This document shows, in pieces, positions 27,550-42,792 of a DNA stretch of 64,000 bases. The position numbers and the translations under genes are program-made. Position 1 is the stretch's first letter. Each line of letters opens with the position of its first letter. The notes beneath the pieces are model-generated. The model was given only the letters and a program-made list of their open reading frames with translations, had not been told where the DNA came from and made no database searches. Location of the stretch: positions 124,001 to 188,000 of the forward strand of contig JABVXV010000059.1 of the NCBI GenBank assembly GCA_013365325.1. Reading direction: 5' to 3'. The stretch comes from Dipetalonema caudispina. Taxonomy: Eukaryota > Nematoda > Chromadorea > Rhabditida > Onchocercidae.

Positions 27550-30500
27550 ATGGCATTGAAACGTTCATCGGGTGTGTCCTCACAAAGTTCATTATTTCCA
27601 TCACCCACTTCACTACTTTATCGAATGTTTCACATACGTCCTACACAAAGACGTAATATTCTTCTCAATATTTTATCCTTAATTGGAGCTTATTGGATTA
27701 TCACAACATTGATCTCACTTTCCAATCAGGATGTTGTAAGTTATTATCTCTTAAATTATTACACTAATCTTCTCATTTAGTGTAACCGATCATCATATTA
27801 ATGACTTCCTTTTCAACTATTTAACAGATAAATATCATGACAACGTTAAAATAACATTAAAATAATTTCATTCAAATAAATTTCCTCGGGCAATTAAAAA
27901 TTGATAGATTCATATTAAAGCGCAATAGGATATATTTTGTTCAAAAATTTTAAACATTTTTGGTATAGCAAATTGACTAATACTAAGATAAAGCAATTAT
28001 TCATTAGTGATTAAGTTAACGATAGGTGTAAAATTATTACAACAATATGCGATAATTTATGATAAATTGGCTTATTGTATCCTAATAAGTAAATTTTCGA
28101 ATGTGATACAATTTGTGAATTAATTCGTCAACACTACACAGGCCGGTCATGTACGAGGACGAGCATTGTTGTTGAAGGAACCGGTTGGTCGACAGTTACA
28201 GTTACAAAAAGATAGTTATTCTATCGTGAATGATTTCAAACAAAAACAAAAAACTAGCAAAAATAGCAATAATAATAGTAAAAATGAAAATTTACAAGTG
28301 CTTCCGGCTCATGAGATTCCTCCGGAATCTATGAAAAGTGAGAAGTTGAAGAAATCTGAACAAGCAGATGAAATTCTTGGAGAAGATAATAATGGATTAG
28401 AAAAAGTAAGGAAACATTCCTTTTCTTTTAATTTGAAAAATTTTGCTTGATAATTCATAAATTATAAGAATGTAAAATTTTTATTAATAAGAAATTTTCC
28501 AACTTCCACTTACAGCCAAATATCCCGCAACCAAAACGTTTTGTCTATATGGAAGGTAGTCCAATTTATAAACAAGGCGATCCAAATCAACCTGGTGAAT
28601 TTGGCACTGGTGTAAAAATTGATAAAAAGGTATTCGATTTATACTGAAAAAGAAAAGAAAAAGAATTAATTCGATTACTATATAATCTATTTTATGTACA
28701 ATACCCGATGATCAGGAAATTTCCATCTGTTTATCGTAATAAATCAGTTATACAGTAGAAAATTTATCAGTATGAAAGTGAAATTTTCCAACAATACATT
28801 GAAATTAACACACTTCTATTCTTTCTTTTTCAACATTCATTAAAAATTATTCTTTACATTTCATCACATTTTCATAGATAGTATCGATATAAATTAAGTT
28901 AACGATTACTTATACAAACTATTCTTGATGAGTTTGCAGAAATTATCACCAAAGGAGCGCAAAATATTTGATGAAGGATTTAAACGAAATTCTTTTAATG
29001 AATATGCATCTAATATGATTTCCATACATCGATCACTTCCAAATCATACCAATGAATTGTTAGTTTAATTAAATACATCTAATAAAATAATGGAGAAGTT
29101 TTTTTTGCCATTAAAATATTTTATTTCTTGCCGATACGTAATCGTTTCTTTCTCATACGTTTCGGTTCTTTCAAAATTCATTATCCTGTTCATTCTTTTT
29201 TTTTTTTTGAACAGTTTAAATTTCAAACTATTTGAATGATGAAAAAAAGTACAGTAAAGAGAAGTTGCTTGAAATATCATTTTTTTTTTTGGATCAGTCT
29301 TTTAAAATAATTATCAACGTAATGATAGGAAAATAATAGTAACAATTGAAAAAATTGTTACATTGATGAAATTAAAAATCTATGACAGCTTTTATAGTAA
29401 AATTCATCTTAATAATTTAGAGAAATTCAGCCATCTAATAAATGATTACTCTGTGTGAAATTTTGCAAAAACCTTTTTGAACTCTTTAAATTTTGATAAT
29501 TCTAAATATGAAAATTTTAAAAAGTTTTTTATGTATTAAAATTCAAAATTTTACAAATCTAGAAGAAGAATAAAAAGAAATTTGCGAATTCCAGATGTCA
29601 TAAAGTATCATATCGAAACGATCTACCGGATACATCAGTGATTATTTGTTTCCACAATGAAGCATGGTCGGTACTTCTGCGTACAGTGCATAGCGTACTG
29701 GAACGAACACCTGTTCATCTACTTAAAGAAATTATCCTAGTTGATGATTTCTCCGATTTTGAGCATCTAAAGGTTGAGCATAAATTGTAATTTTGACTAT
29801 TTTAAATAGATTTCTCTTATCTCTCAGGTATCAGATTGGTGATAAGTTTTTCGAATCATCATAATTATCATGATTAGAGCGGATGATTTATCATTTTTCG
29901 TAAGAAGGGAACAAAATATACTTTCGGATACTGTTTGTTAAAATTGGTTTAAGTTATAATTTTTAGCAATCGACCAATATCGATTCATTCCATTCGAATT
30001 AACTTCCTACTTCTGATGAAATTAATTATCCGTTTTGATATGTATGCCATTAATGTTGCCTTAGTGGAAAATCTATGATATCAAGATAAATATTCAAATT
30101 TCTGCATGTCATATAGATCAAAAATTTTTACAAAAATTTTCAAAAATCTAATAATTTTGATAATAAAAAAAGAAGATTTGTTTCTTTTCAAAGTTTACAT
30201 GAAAATTATGCTTGAGATTATAATCATTCAGAATGAATGAAAATTGATTCCGGTATGATTTCGATTGAACTTCCAGAAACCATTAGAAGATTATATGAGT
30301 CAATTTGGGAAAGTTCGAATAATAAGATTGGAAAATCGGATGGGTTTAATCCGTGCTCGTCTTAGAGGTGCTTCGGTTGCAAGAGGCAAAGTATTAACTT
30401 ATTTGGATTCACATTGTGAATGCATGAATAGTATGCAAATTTTTGTTTTCTTCTTCATTTTTTAAATTTTTTGAATAATTTTTGAAATTAGAAATTTAAA

Positions 30501-33419
30501 ATAAGGCAAATTGAAATTAAATTTAGCTATGTCATTTACTTATTCGAAGCTTTCGATATTTTCTTCTTTTTTTTTTTGTTTTCATTTTGTTAGATTGTTT
30601 GTAATATATTTTAATTCTTGCATATTGATTGAAATTTACAGGATGGCTTGAACCGCTGCTTGATCGAATAGCGCAAAATTCCACAAATGTAGTAACACCC
30701 GTAATTGATACAATTGACTTGGAAACATTGCAATATCATTTCTCAAATCATCATCGATTAAGTGTTGGAGGATTTAATTGGGGCCTTGTTTTTAATTGGC
30801 ATGTATTACCGGATCGTGATTATCAAGCTATGAAATCACGGATTGATCCCGTGCCGTTAGTCTATTTTTAACATTTCGTGATGCTTTTGATTTAAAGCTT
30901 AAATTATGGAAAGCTAATGATACTGTTCTTCATGGTACCACGAACTTTCTTTTAATCATAACACTGTTAAGAAATTACAAATTTTTAGCTCTCCAACAAT
31001 GGCTGGTGGATTATTTTCCATTGATCGAGCTTATTTTGAAAAGCTTGGTGGTTATGATCCTGGTTTTGATATTTGGGGTGGTGAAAATCTCGAAATATCG
31101 TTTAAGGTAAGGGAATTTGTTTTTTTCATAAAATTTTTCAAATAGTCTTTTTAGTTCTGTAGTGATTTAAACGATGAAATTATGTTCAAATTGAGAACAC
31201 AGGAAATTCCCAAATTTCCTATGTTCTCAAATTCTCAAAATTTCGTTTTTTTTTCAAATAATTTAAATAACTTGAAAATTTTAGCAATATCATTACATTT
31301 TTAATAGATATGGATGTGTGGAGGTCGATTGGAAGTGGTACCATGTAGTCATGTTGGTCATATTTTTCGTAAAAAATCACCATATAAATGGAGAAGTGGT
31401 GTTAATGTACTACAAAGGAATAATATTCGATTAGCTGAGGTGTTTTTTTTTTTTTTTCAGTTTAACTTAATTACAGATACTATAGAGCATTTTAAATGTT
31501 GGAATTTTTCCATTGATTTGTTTGAATTTTCAAATAGTTCTTATCTAAATATAATAAAGATTATAATATCTTTTACGAACTATGCAATTGTTATTTTCAT
31601 TTTCCAACAAATAAATGAATAATTGAGAAATTCACTTAAAATTTGCTTTAAGGTATGGTTAGATGAGTACAAAGAAATTTATTACAATCGGATCAATTAT
31701 AAATTGGTATTTTTTTTTTTTTTTTGTTTACTGTTCAACTAGTAAAATATAAAAATATGTATTATTTGAATGTTTCATCATTTATAAATGATTTCTTATC
31801 TCAAAAAATAAATTTTGCATATCCTAAATAATTATCGTCAAAAAAAAAAGAAGGAAGAATTCCTCAGGAAAGCAATAACAAAATAATTTCCATTATTCAA
31901 CCAACATAATTAATTTTTTGGCAACTTATTTGTGAAATTTACAACAATCCTTACAACAAATAATATCGCAATATATCTTTTGACATTATACAAGTCTGTG
32001 TAATTTTTTTTCCTTTTTTTTTTTTTTTTTTTTGCAGTAAATTATAATTTAAGGGTGATTTTGGTGATGTATCAGAACGAAAGAAATTACGAGAACGTCT
32101 GAAATGTCATTCATTTAAATGGTATTTGGATAATGTATTTCCTGATTTATTCCTACCATCAAATGCAATTGCTAGTGGTGAAGTATGATTTTTTTTTTCT
32201 CTTTTACTATTCATTAAATGTATGAATTAACAAATGTAATATATCTTTTCTTCATTTATTCAACATTTCAAATTTTCCTATTTTAAATTTATTCTTCACA
32301 ATTAGAGTATTAATCTCTACAAAAGAAATATAATTCATTAAGTAAGAAATATAAAAAGTAATATGAAATACTGAAAAGAATATTGACAAATTTCATTTTC
32401 TAAATTTTAATCAATAAAGAATTTGAATTTTATGAAAGTAGCAAACATAAAAAGAATATTTTAGCCTTTTTTTTTTTTTTTTTTTTTGATCTTAATGTTT
32501 CAAATATTTTTAAGATTCGTAATCTTGGTAATCGAAGGTTTTGTGTGGATCATGATGTTGGTCGAAATGCTGTAAATGATAGTGTTATACCATTTCCATG
32601 TCATTTGCAAGGCGGTAACCAGGTATTTATTTGAGGGAGGGGAAAAAAAAAAGAGAAAAATGAAAATTTAATAAAAGATTTTTAAAGGAATAATTTTTGC
32701 GGAAAATTTTATTCAATAAATATGATATCATAAATGGAAACTATAAAATATTTTTATCAAATAAATTATCATTTTTCATAATTATCTTCTAATCCTATCA
32801 TTTATTTGTGCATAATTCTTCGTTATCAAATTAATTTAGAGTTTTTATCACAATTATCATCATTTCAGTTCTGGATGTTAAGTAAAACTGGTGAAATACG
32901 ACGTGATGAATATTGCATTGATTATACGGGTCGCGGTTCACCGGTAACTTATGAATGTCACGGTTCCAAAGGCAATCAATTATGGCAATACAATCATGAG
33001 GTCAATTTAATTTTTATAAAAAAATTTAATTTAAAAAGAAGTAATATCAATATTCTTCTGAGTTTAATGCATCCAATTATTTTTGAAACTTAAATAACTT
33101 TGCTAAAATCATTAAACTTGAGGAAATTTCGTGATTTGCTTTATTTGAAAGTTTAATTAATGCAAACTATACAAATAGATAAATCGTACAAATTCATTTG
33201 ACGTCAATTTATGTGAATTAACACGTTTGTTTGTACTTTTTTTTCTAGACTGGTCGATTGTATCATCCAATATCACGTTATTGTTTAACGCTAAGCGATG
33301 ATGATACGACACTGATAATGAGAGTTTGCGATGATAAGAACGAACGACAACGATGGAGGTTTCAACGTTTCAATGAAACGTTAGCTGCGCAAGCAGCAGC
33401 TAATAATAGCGTTAAGTAA
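27550..33419 (+). CDS. gly-5: Polypeptide N-acetylgalactosaminyltransferase, GLY-5 type
   Basis: Golgi type II membrane enzyme that starts mucin-type O-glycosylation by moving GalNAc from UDP-GalNAc to Ser/Thr. Fourteen exons: 27550-27735, 28142-28405, 28516-28629, 28940-29058, 29595-29772, 30277-30430, 30642-30855, 30989-31106, 31308-31439, 31653-31706, 32054-32182, 32515-32622, 32869-33000, 33249-33419. They give 690 residues. A membrane anchor near residues 36-57 ([20 protein letters not shown]) is followed by a polar Lys/Asn/Gln-rich stem. The GT-A catalytic domain has [20 protein letters not shown], metal-binding DSH in [10 protein letters not shown], and [13 protein letters not shown] with [10 protein letters not shown]. 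The C-terminal ricin-type lectin domain has three QxW repeats (NQFWML, NQLWQY, RQRWRF). The blocks [20 protein letters not shown] and [12 protein letters not shown] point to GLY-5 rather than other isoforms. The stem appears longer than in C. elegans. AATAAA lies at 33621-33626. Confidence 0.94.
31185..31234. repeat. Inverted repeat (near-perfect hairpin) in GLY-5-like gene intron 8
   Basis: The arm AAATTGAGAACACAGGAAAT pairs with ATTTCCTATGTTCTCAAATT across a loop of a few bases, with about two mismatches in 21. It is fully intronic. Confidence 0.8.
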
Positions 33420-35967
33420 AAATAATTTTTAAAACAGAATTTTTAATTATGATATTTTTGTAAATTCAAAGTTATTCTCATATTTTGTTGAATTTTTCTT
33501 TTTTTTCAGATTTCTATAAAAAATTTTAAAATAATCAAGTTTAAAAATTTTAATTGTTTTTCGAATGTTGTAATTTTCAATAATTTCCTCCATCTATTAT
33601 CACTTAAATGATTTCTAAGTAATAAATTAGTAATTTGTTAGTGAGATGATAACTTGTCATATGCAAGCATCTCTTATTTTATGATAGATTATTAGTTATG
33701 CAAATGTTTACCTGTTGAATAATTTATTGCGTTTTCTGTACACTTTTTCTTTTCCATTTTAAAAAGTATGAATTATTTGCACAGAATTCGTTTCCTTTCA
33801 AATTGTGATGCAATGAAAGAATGGTAGCAATAAGTTAAATGAAATTATTCTTTGATGTCCTCTTAATTAATTGATAATTTATAAATGTTATTGTACTATA
33901 GGATATTATAAATATATATATCAACATCTTATTGTATTAGCTAATTTAAATTTTACCCTAAAAATGGTCAAAAATTAAAAACTATATATTTCTGAATATA
34001 TGCATTTTCCTCTTCTTTTTTTTTTTGTCGAAATTTATTCCTAATTTTAATCAAATTTTAATGGAAAATTTTTTTATTACAACAGCAATAACAGCAGTAA
34101 AAAGTATTTTGCAAAATATTTGTTTATTTAAAAAATTAGGAATTGTAAATGTTATTAAGCAAATTATTATCAAATTTTTTTTTTCTTTTTTTTTAATATT
34201 TTATAAGAATTTCCAACTATTCCTTTCTTTTTAGCTAATGATAATATGCTAAAAAGAATAATTGATAAGCTCAAATGATTATGTAATGCATATTGCATAT
34301 TGCTAATTTACTGCTTCAATTCATACTTACTCGGTGAATTTAATTGAATTGATAAATAAGCAATGCAATAATACTTCGTAAATATTATATCCTTTTGCAC
34401 ATAATGTTTAATCAACAAATTAGCTGATCATTTACAAAAAAAAAAATCACTGTTAATGTGTAATAAACGATTGATTAATTGATTAAATGATTGAAAGAAA
34501 AAAAAAAAAAAAAAGTTAAACATTGTGTGTGCTATAGGTAAAAATACAGGATGGTATGTACATTTATTATCCTATTGTATAACTTTTTTTTGAAATTGCC
34601 AATAATCTGTGCAATTCATCACTAATTTGTGTCTTTCTTGCCATATTCTCTTGGAAAAGTAACTTTTTTTTTTTTTTTTTTTTGGATCATTCATTCCTCT
34701 CTCAATTGAATTTCAATGAATTCAATTAAATTGATTACTCAATTTATTGCTTTGAAAATTCAGAGCGCTCTTCAAATTTTTCCCAATTTCAAGATGAATC
34801 ATTGCAATTTTGATGTTATATTCGATTCAATTTCATTTCTTTATTTGAAATTGAAAAAAAAAAATCATACTAGAATGAAAACAAAGAAAAAAAGGAAAAG
34901 AAAAAGAAATTCACAGGAAAGGAAATATGGCATTATATCTTCGTCAAATAAAACGACATTCCAGTCATTTTTAATCTATTTTTATTTTTGCTCAAAGTGA
35001 TCATAAAAGAATTTGATGATTTGATTGTTGTCACCGTTGCAAAAACATTTTTAACAAACTCACATAGAAGAAATCAAAAATTCTTCCTAACTATTTCATT
35101 AAGATCAAAATTTTTTTTTTGCTTTTCCACTTAAAACTAATTATCCATGAATCATTTTTAGATAGATTAGGCAATGATCATATCATGTAAGATCTGCAAA
35201 AAGATAACGGGTGGCAATAATTATTCTACATAACTGATCTACCATTATAGATGAGATGATCAACTACTCGCATTATTCTTCTATCATCGATTGCACCGAT
35301 CAGATGAAGCTGTTTTGCATACGATGATATGGTTGGGTGGCAATTAGGTGGATAATATATTTATTGAGTAAGATAGAAATGATATTATTATCAATAAATT
35401 AGAAATATTATATGTGAGTTATAATTAAATTAATGAATGGTTAGGTTAGATAAAAGATACATTATGAACAATAAATTGCCTTTTACGAAGATAAACTCTG
35501 ATACTAATTCATTAAACATTTTTGTGTTAACAATTATAAAAAGAACTGATAAGCCTTTTTAAATGTAAAATAAATTATGACATGTTAATTTCTTGTCGTT
35601 TATCAAACGTATAGGACCTATTAAGGAATGTTGTTGATAGTCACTTTATTAAGAAATGTAATAATTTAAGGTATATTCATCATAGAATATTTCGAAATTC
35701 TTTTTTTGCATCAAAAAAAAAAAAAAAAAAAACGATATTCAAATTAGGAATTATTAGGCGTCTATACAAGTTAGATCTTAGTAGATCAAAAATGAATAAT
35801 GCCTAAGTATTGATTCAAATAGATCTGATTGATATCAAATTTTTCTTACATGAACAATTTTCAGATAGAATTACCATTAATTAAGGAAATTTTTTCAGAT
35901 CTAAAACGATCATCGTTTGTGCGTGTTTGTCTTTGCTTCTGAAAAGATCGCTGAAAAAACAAAAAAC
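33420..35967. other. Intergenic, no gene seen
   Basis: 2.5 kb of AT-rich DNA between the GalNAc-transferase and alpha-tubulin genes. It contains a poly-T run at 34664-34683, A runs near 34498 and 35716, and the likely tubulin promoter. Frames at 34025-34234 and 34716-35000 are low-complexity and unsupported. Confidence 0.6.
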
Positions 35968-38288
<2,321 letters not shown>

Positions 38289-38388
38289 CAAATTATTTGA
38301 AATAACCTTATTGTTTTAATTGTTATTTTTTCTACTTTTATATCATTGATCAAATTTGTTTGTTTTCCTGTGAATTCATCTGTTATAG

Positions 38389-38394
38389 AATAAA
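38389..38394 (+). terminator. Poly(A) signal of alpha-tubulin gene
   Basis: AATAAA about 100 bases after the stop codon. Confidence 0.6.
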
Positions 38395-39416
38395 AGTTTT
38401 TAAAAAAGTTTAAATCTGGTCAAATCCGAACATCTTGAACTGATATAGCATAAAATTAAGTGAAACTGGAAGTAATGAAGTAGTTCAAAAATTAAAAAGC
38501 ATCGAATAAAGTTTACGTAGCAAAGCGCTAAGGGTCATTTAACTATTATGTAATGTTAAATACATGTGAATAGTTTTCAAATTTGCAGAAATAAAAATCA
38601 TCCAATTTTACTTCTCAAATCTACACAGTACCCTGAGATGACAATTATAGCTCATTTGGTCATAGCTTAGTCTGAGTTAATTAGTTAATTATCATTAATT
38701 GAACCTATACTTTTCCAATTTTCATGTGAATTTTAGCAATATTTGATTAAATTTCACATGCTAATTAATACTTATAAGATATATCACTTGAAGTATCATC
38801 TATGATCACTCTTTTTGTGAACTTCCACTACACATTGATTATTGTGGACATTAGATAGGGCTATAGCTGAAGAAAAATAGTGGCGATCATTGTTCTCTTA
38901 GTTTATCTAAGTGCTTTATTATTGTTTTTATCTGTGGTAAAGTTAATTTAGACACAAGCAGATATGATGCAAGAAAAGACGTAACGTTGTAATGACGACA
39001 ATGTAGGAAAATGTGGTAATCATAAAAAATAGAACTTTTTTTCTATTTTCTTTTTCGTTCATTTTTTTTTTTTGATTTATCGTATTGACGTTGAAAAAAT
39101 ATTTAAAACATATCTTTGATCCTAAATAATCTATTAGCTAAAAATGATCAATGAATACATTAACATAATATGATGATCAATAGATTTTGATTTAACAAAT
39201 GAAACTAATGAAGTGAATTCATCAATAATTTCACACTTCTGATTTTCACTGCATATATTTGTTTCAACATTATTTCTTAGGACGGAAAAGTAACATGATT
39301 TCCGGAACATTTTCAGGACAGGAATTGTATATTCTTTCTCCATTCTAATTAAGACTCTTTCTTTGAATATAATTTAGCTAGCATAGGAAAAAAGCGAATG
39401 CCCCTCATTAATATAT
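38395..39416. other. Intergenic between convergent tubulin and LRR genes, no gene seen
   Basis: AT-rich. The minus-strand frame at 39134-39343 shows no family features. Confidence 0.6.
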
Positions 39417-39422
39417 TTTATT
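39417..39422 (-). terminator. Poly(A) signal of LRR gene
   Basis: AATAAA on the minus strand, about 60 bases past the stop codon. Confidence 0.55.
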
Positions 39423-39482
39423 GAAAAATAGTAATTGTTACATTTTTTTGACAATGCATAATTCTAACATTTCGTCTGAAAT

Positions 39483-42400
39483 TCACTTAATGGATAAATA
39501 AGTAAAATCGGTTTGTTTCAAGAAAATATCATTGTTAGTGTGAATTGCATTCACTGGTATTTGAGTTGATATCCCGTCATAGAGGCTTTTAGATTGATGT
39601 AAATCCATAAATGTATTTTCTCTTGTACAAATTGACGAACTATTAAATTCGCTGATCGAATTATAGCATTCCGGAAAGATACATTCACTCATACCGGACA
39701 AATTTTGACAAAACTGTTGCTTAGCAATGGAAGATCTTGATTTTTTGGTTTGATCATTGGTTGAAGTTATTCTTGAACATAAGAAGAGCATCAATACGAT
39801 AATTACAGTTAAAACAATTAATGTGGGACAGAGAATGATAAGTGTTCGTTTTGCATCTTCTAATGTTATCTCCACAGTATCCTGAAATTGATACAGTTAT
39901 TTGATCTATTCTGGATTGTCCTTTTTTATTTTGACATCTTATAATTTATCTTTTGAATTAAGTTTTATAAATATTTTAAAAATTCATTTTATAAGATGCA
40001 ACAAATTAATTTTAAATTTAGAGATTTTTTGATATATTGTAAAAATTTATGGTAAATCAAATAATAGTTCAATCAGTTTCAGTAATGAATACTATATTTT
40101 AATATTGTCCTTCTCAGCCATATGCAAATGATTACCAAAGATGAAATACTGATATTGGATAGTTCATCCGGCGTAGCGCAAATAACATTATGAATGGATC
40201 GTAAACGTAAAATATCCGGTAAGAAAGTTAATAATTTATGATCACAATGAAGTGGATTACCGTGTAAGTATAGCTCGGCTACTCTGAAATATTTACTTAA
40301 TTTTTGCCAAATTTAACCATTATTGTTGTCATAAGTTATACATTAATTTCAAAATATATTATAAATGAATATATGTATATTTGTGTATTTACTGTGTTTA
40401 TTTATTTTTTAGGTAATAAGTTGTGCAATAGACTTACCTTTTCCAATCAAACAAAGTGGGTGGAAAAGTTTTTAGAGCACAGAAGCCAACGTTGAAAATA
40501 CGTAAAGCATGGCTTACTTCAAAAGCATCCTCATCAATATATTCTAAGAGATGACTGTCACTTAGATCCAATACTTCCAGCGATGCTAATCCAAAAAATG
40601 CTCCACTCTAAAAGTAAATATAATTTAAATTTACACTTATGAATTTCGAAATTTCATTTATCTTCTCTTTTCCGTCAAAATTAATATCAATTCTCCCCTC
40701 CAAAAGAAAAAAGCACTTCAATACCACTTCAAATGTCTTTGATTTTTCAAAATTTTTTAAATATGATGAATTTAACCTGAATTTCTCGAAGATATCGTTG
40801 TTCATTTAATTTAAGTTGTTGCAATCGAAACAATCCATCGAATGCTAATGCAGGCAAGATGGAGAATTCATTTCTTGTTAAATCTAATTCCAATAAGGAT
40901 AGAAGCTGTCGAAAGCTGTATGGTTCAATTTTTCTTAGCTAAATTACACGAAGAAGAATTAAATTTTGCTATGAAATTGATAAACAAAGTTGAAAATTAT
41001 TATCAAAAGTGCTAATTATATGCTAAAATTATGAGAATCAAAAAATCTTTTAACATATTTGCTTACCTTGTTAAAACTTATATTCAGATATTTCAAATTT
41101 ATCAGATTATTTTGACCAAAAATGGGGATCTCTTGCAAAAAATTTACTGATAAATCGATTGTTCCTATCAAATTTAATCCAAAAAATGCATCGGATGCAA
41201 TCTGAAATTGGTCAACTTTTTTTTTTTATTGACGAATTATCGAATTTAAATAGAAAAAATATAAATGACATTTTGCCTGAAATTTTCCACTGAATTTACC
41301 ATATTTATTTAGTTGGCATTCAAAAAAAACTGCTAATTTATTTATCGTTTTTCACTACAGAAATTACTTTCCATCTATTATTTTGGGGTCAAATGTCAAT
41401 GTTATAATGAAGGAATATTGATACAGTGTAGGATTCTACATATCGTATCACTCGGTGATGTTTAATTATTAAACATGTCGTACGAAAAAGTACAAAGTAT
41501 TGTTGACTTATCATTATGCAAAAATTCATCTATCTTACGCGAAGTCTTTTAAATTAATCAAAAAAACTCCAAAGGCTCGATTTTTTTCTATTCCTGAGAT
41601 ATCGCGATATATATATATATATATATATATTATGTAAGAGTTCTTTCTTTTTTTTTGGAAATTTACGAAACTGTAAGAAATTAAACTAAGTAGTTGAAAC
41701 TAATAGAAACAATATAAAATTGGAAATTATAATAAATCCATACCACTGTAATCATATTTTGGCTCAGATTAATACTTCTTAAATTAGGTAAACTTCTTGA
41801 TAGGGGACCATCCAAGTAAGCAATTTGATTTCCAGCAACTGTCAATTTTTGTAAATTTATTAGACCAGTAAATGTTGCAAATGATAAATTCTGAAGTACA
41901 TTATGAGATAGGTCAAGTTCCAGCAATTCCACCAAATGTTCTAAAGCATTTGACTCAATCGTTTGCAATCTACCGGAGGATAAATCGAGATACTGAAATT
42001 ACAGAGTAAATGAAAAATCCTTTTTAGCAGTTTCAAAACTTTAGAATTGACAAAGGTGCCTCAAATAGGTAGTATCGGTGAAAAGTGAACTCGAAATGCT
42101 GATCCAGCAAATAACTATAAAAAATTGGCCAAGAAAGATAAGTAAGGAGATGAATCAATAATTGATCAAACATGAAAAAAAGCAATAATTACAGAAATCA
42201 AATGTTTGGATTATAATAATTTCCCGTAAAATTCACCTGTAATTTATGTAAACCCTGAAAACTATTACGGAATACATCCGGAAAAATATTATTGCTCAAA
42301 TTCAAAAATTGAGTTTTGCTTTGATATCGAAAAATGCCATTTCCAAGTGCAGAAATACTATTACTGGATAAATCCAAATGTATTATATCTGTAAAATAAG

Positions 42401-42792
42401 TTTAACTTTCAAATTAGGAAATGCTGTGGTAACAGAAAGATATTTCTAGCGAATCAGAACATAAAGGTCAATAAAGCTTTCATTAATTAGTTCTTAAATC
42501 ATTCAAACAATATTAACCTAATTAGCTAAGCTACATGCAATTATGTAAATTAGTACAACAAACCTGGATATAATTCCATAACATCAGGATCAAGCTGATC
42601 AATTTGACATTTGGATAATCTCAGAGATTGAGTGCCGGGATGTAGCAAGGATGGAAGATATTGTAATTTAACATTATTACAATTTACAGCTAACTGATAG
42701 TCATTATCACAACTGCAATTCTGGGGACAGAGATTCAAAACAGAATTAATCGAAAATAGCAATAAAGTAATTGTGCATGAAATGATAACCAT
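39483..42792 (-). CDS. Leucine-rich-repeat single-pass transmembrane protein
   Basis: Predicted cell-surface receptor or adhesion protein of 547 residues; ligand unknown. Exons on the minus strand: 42792-42564, 42388-42237, 41992-41744, 41201-41067, 40938-40777, 40607-40438, 40283-40136, 39881-39483. All phases close. A signal peptide (about residues 1-20) leads into an LRRNT cysteine cap (CPQNCSCDNDYQLAVNC). Repeats of the xxLxLxxN type follow: IIHLDLSSNSISAL, TQFLNLSNNIFPDV, LLELDLSHNVLQNL, LQKLTVAGNQIAYL, LRSINLSQNMITV, LKYLNISFNK, LLELDLTRNEFSIL, LEVLDLSDSHLLEY and VAELYLHGNPLHC. An LRRCT-like part (CDHKLLTFL .. VICATPDEL) comes next. One membrane helix (TLIILCPTLIVLTVIIVLML) and a cytoplasmic tail of about 95 Ser/Thr/Asn-rich residues end the protein. 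No Ig, TIR or kinase domain is present. Orthology within nematode LRR proteins is not resolved. Confidence 0.9.
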
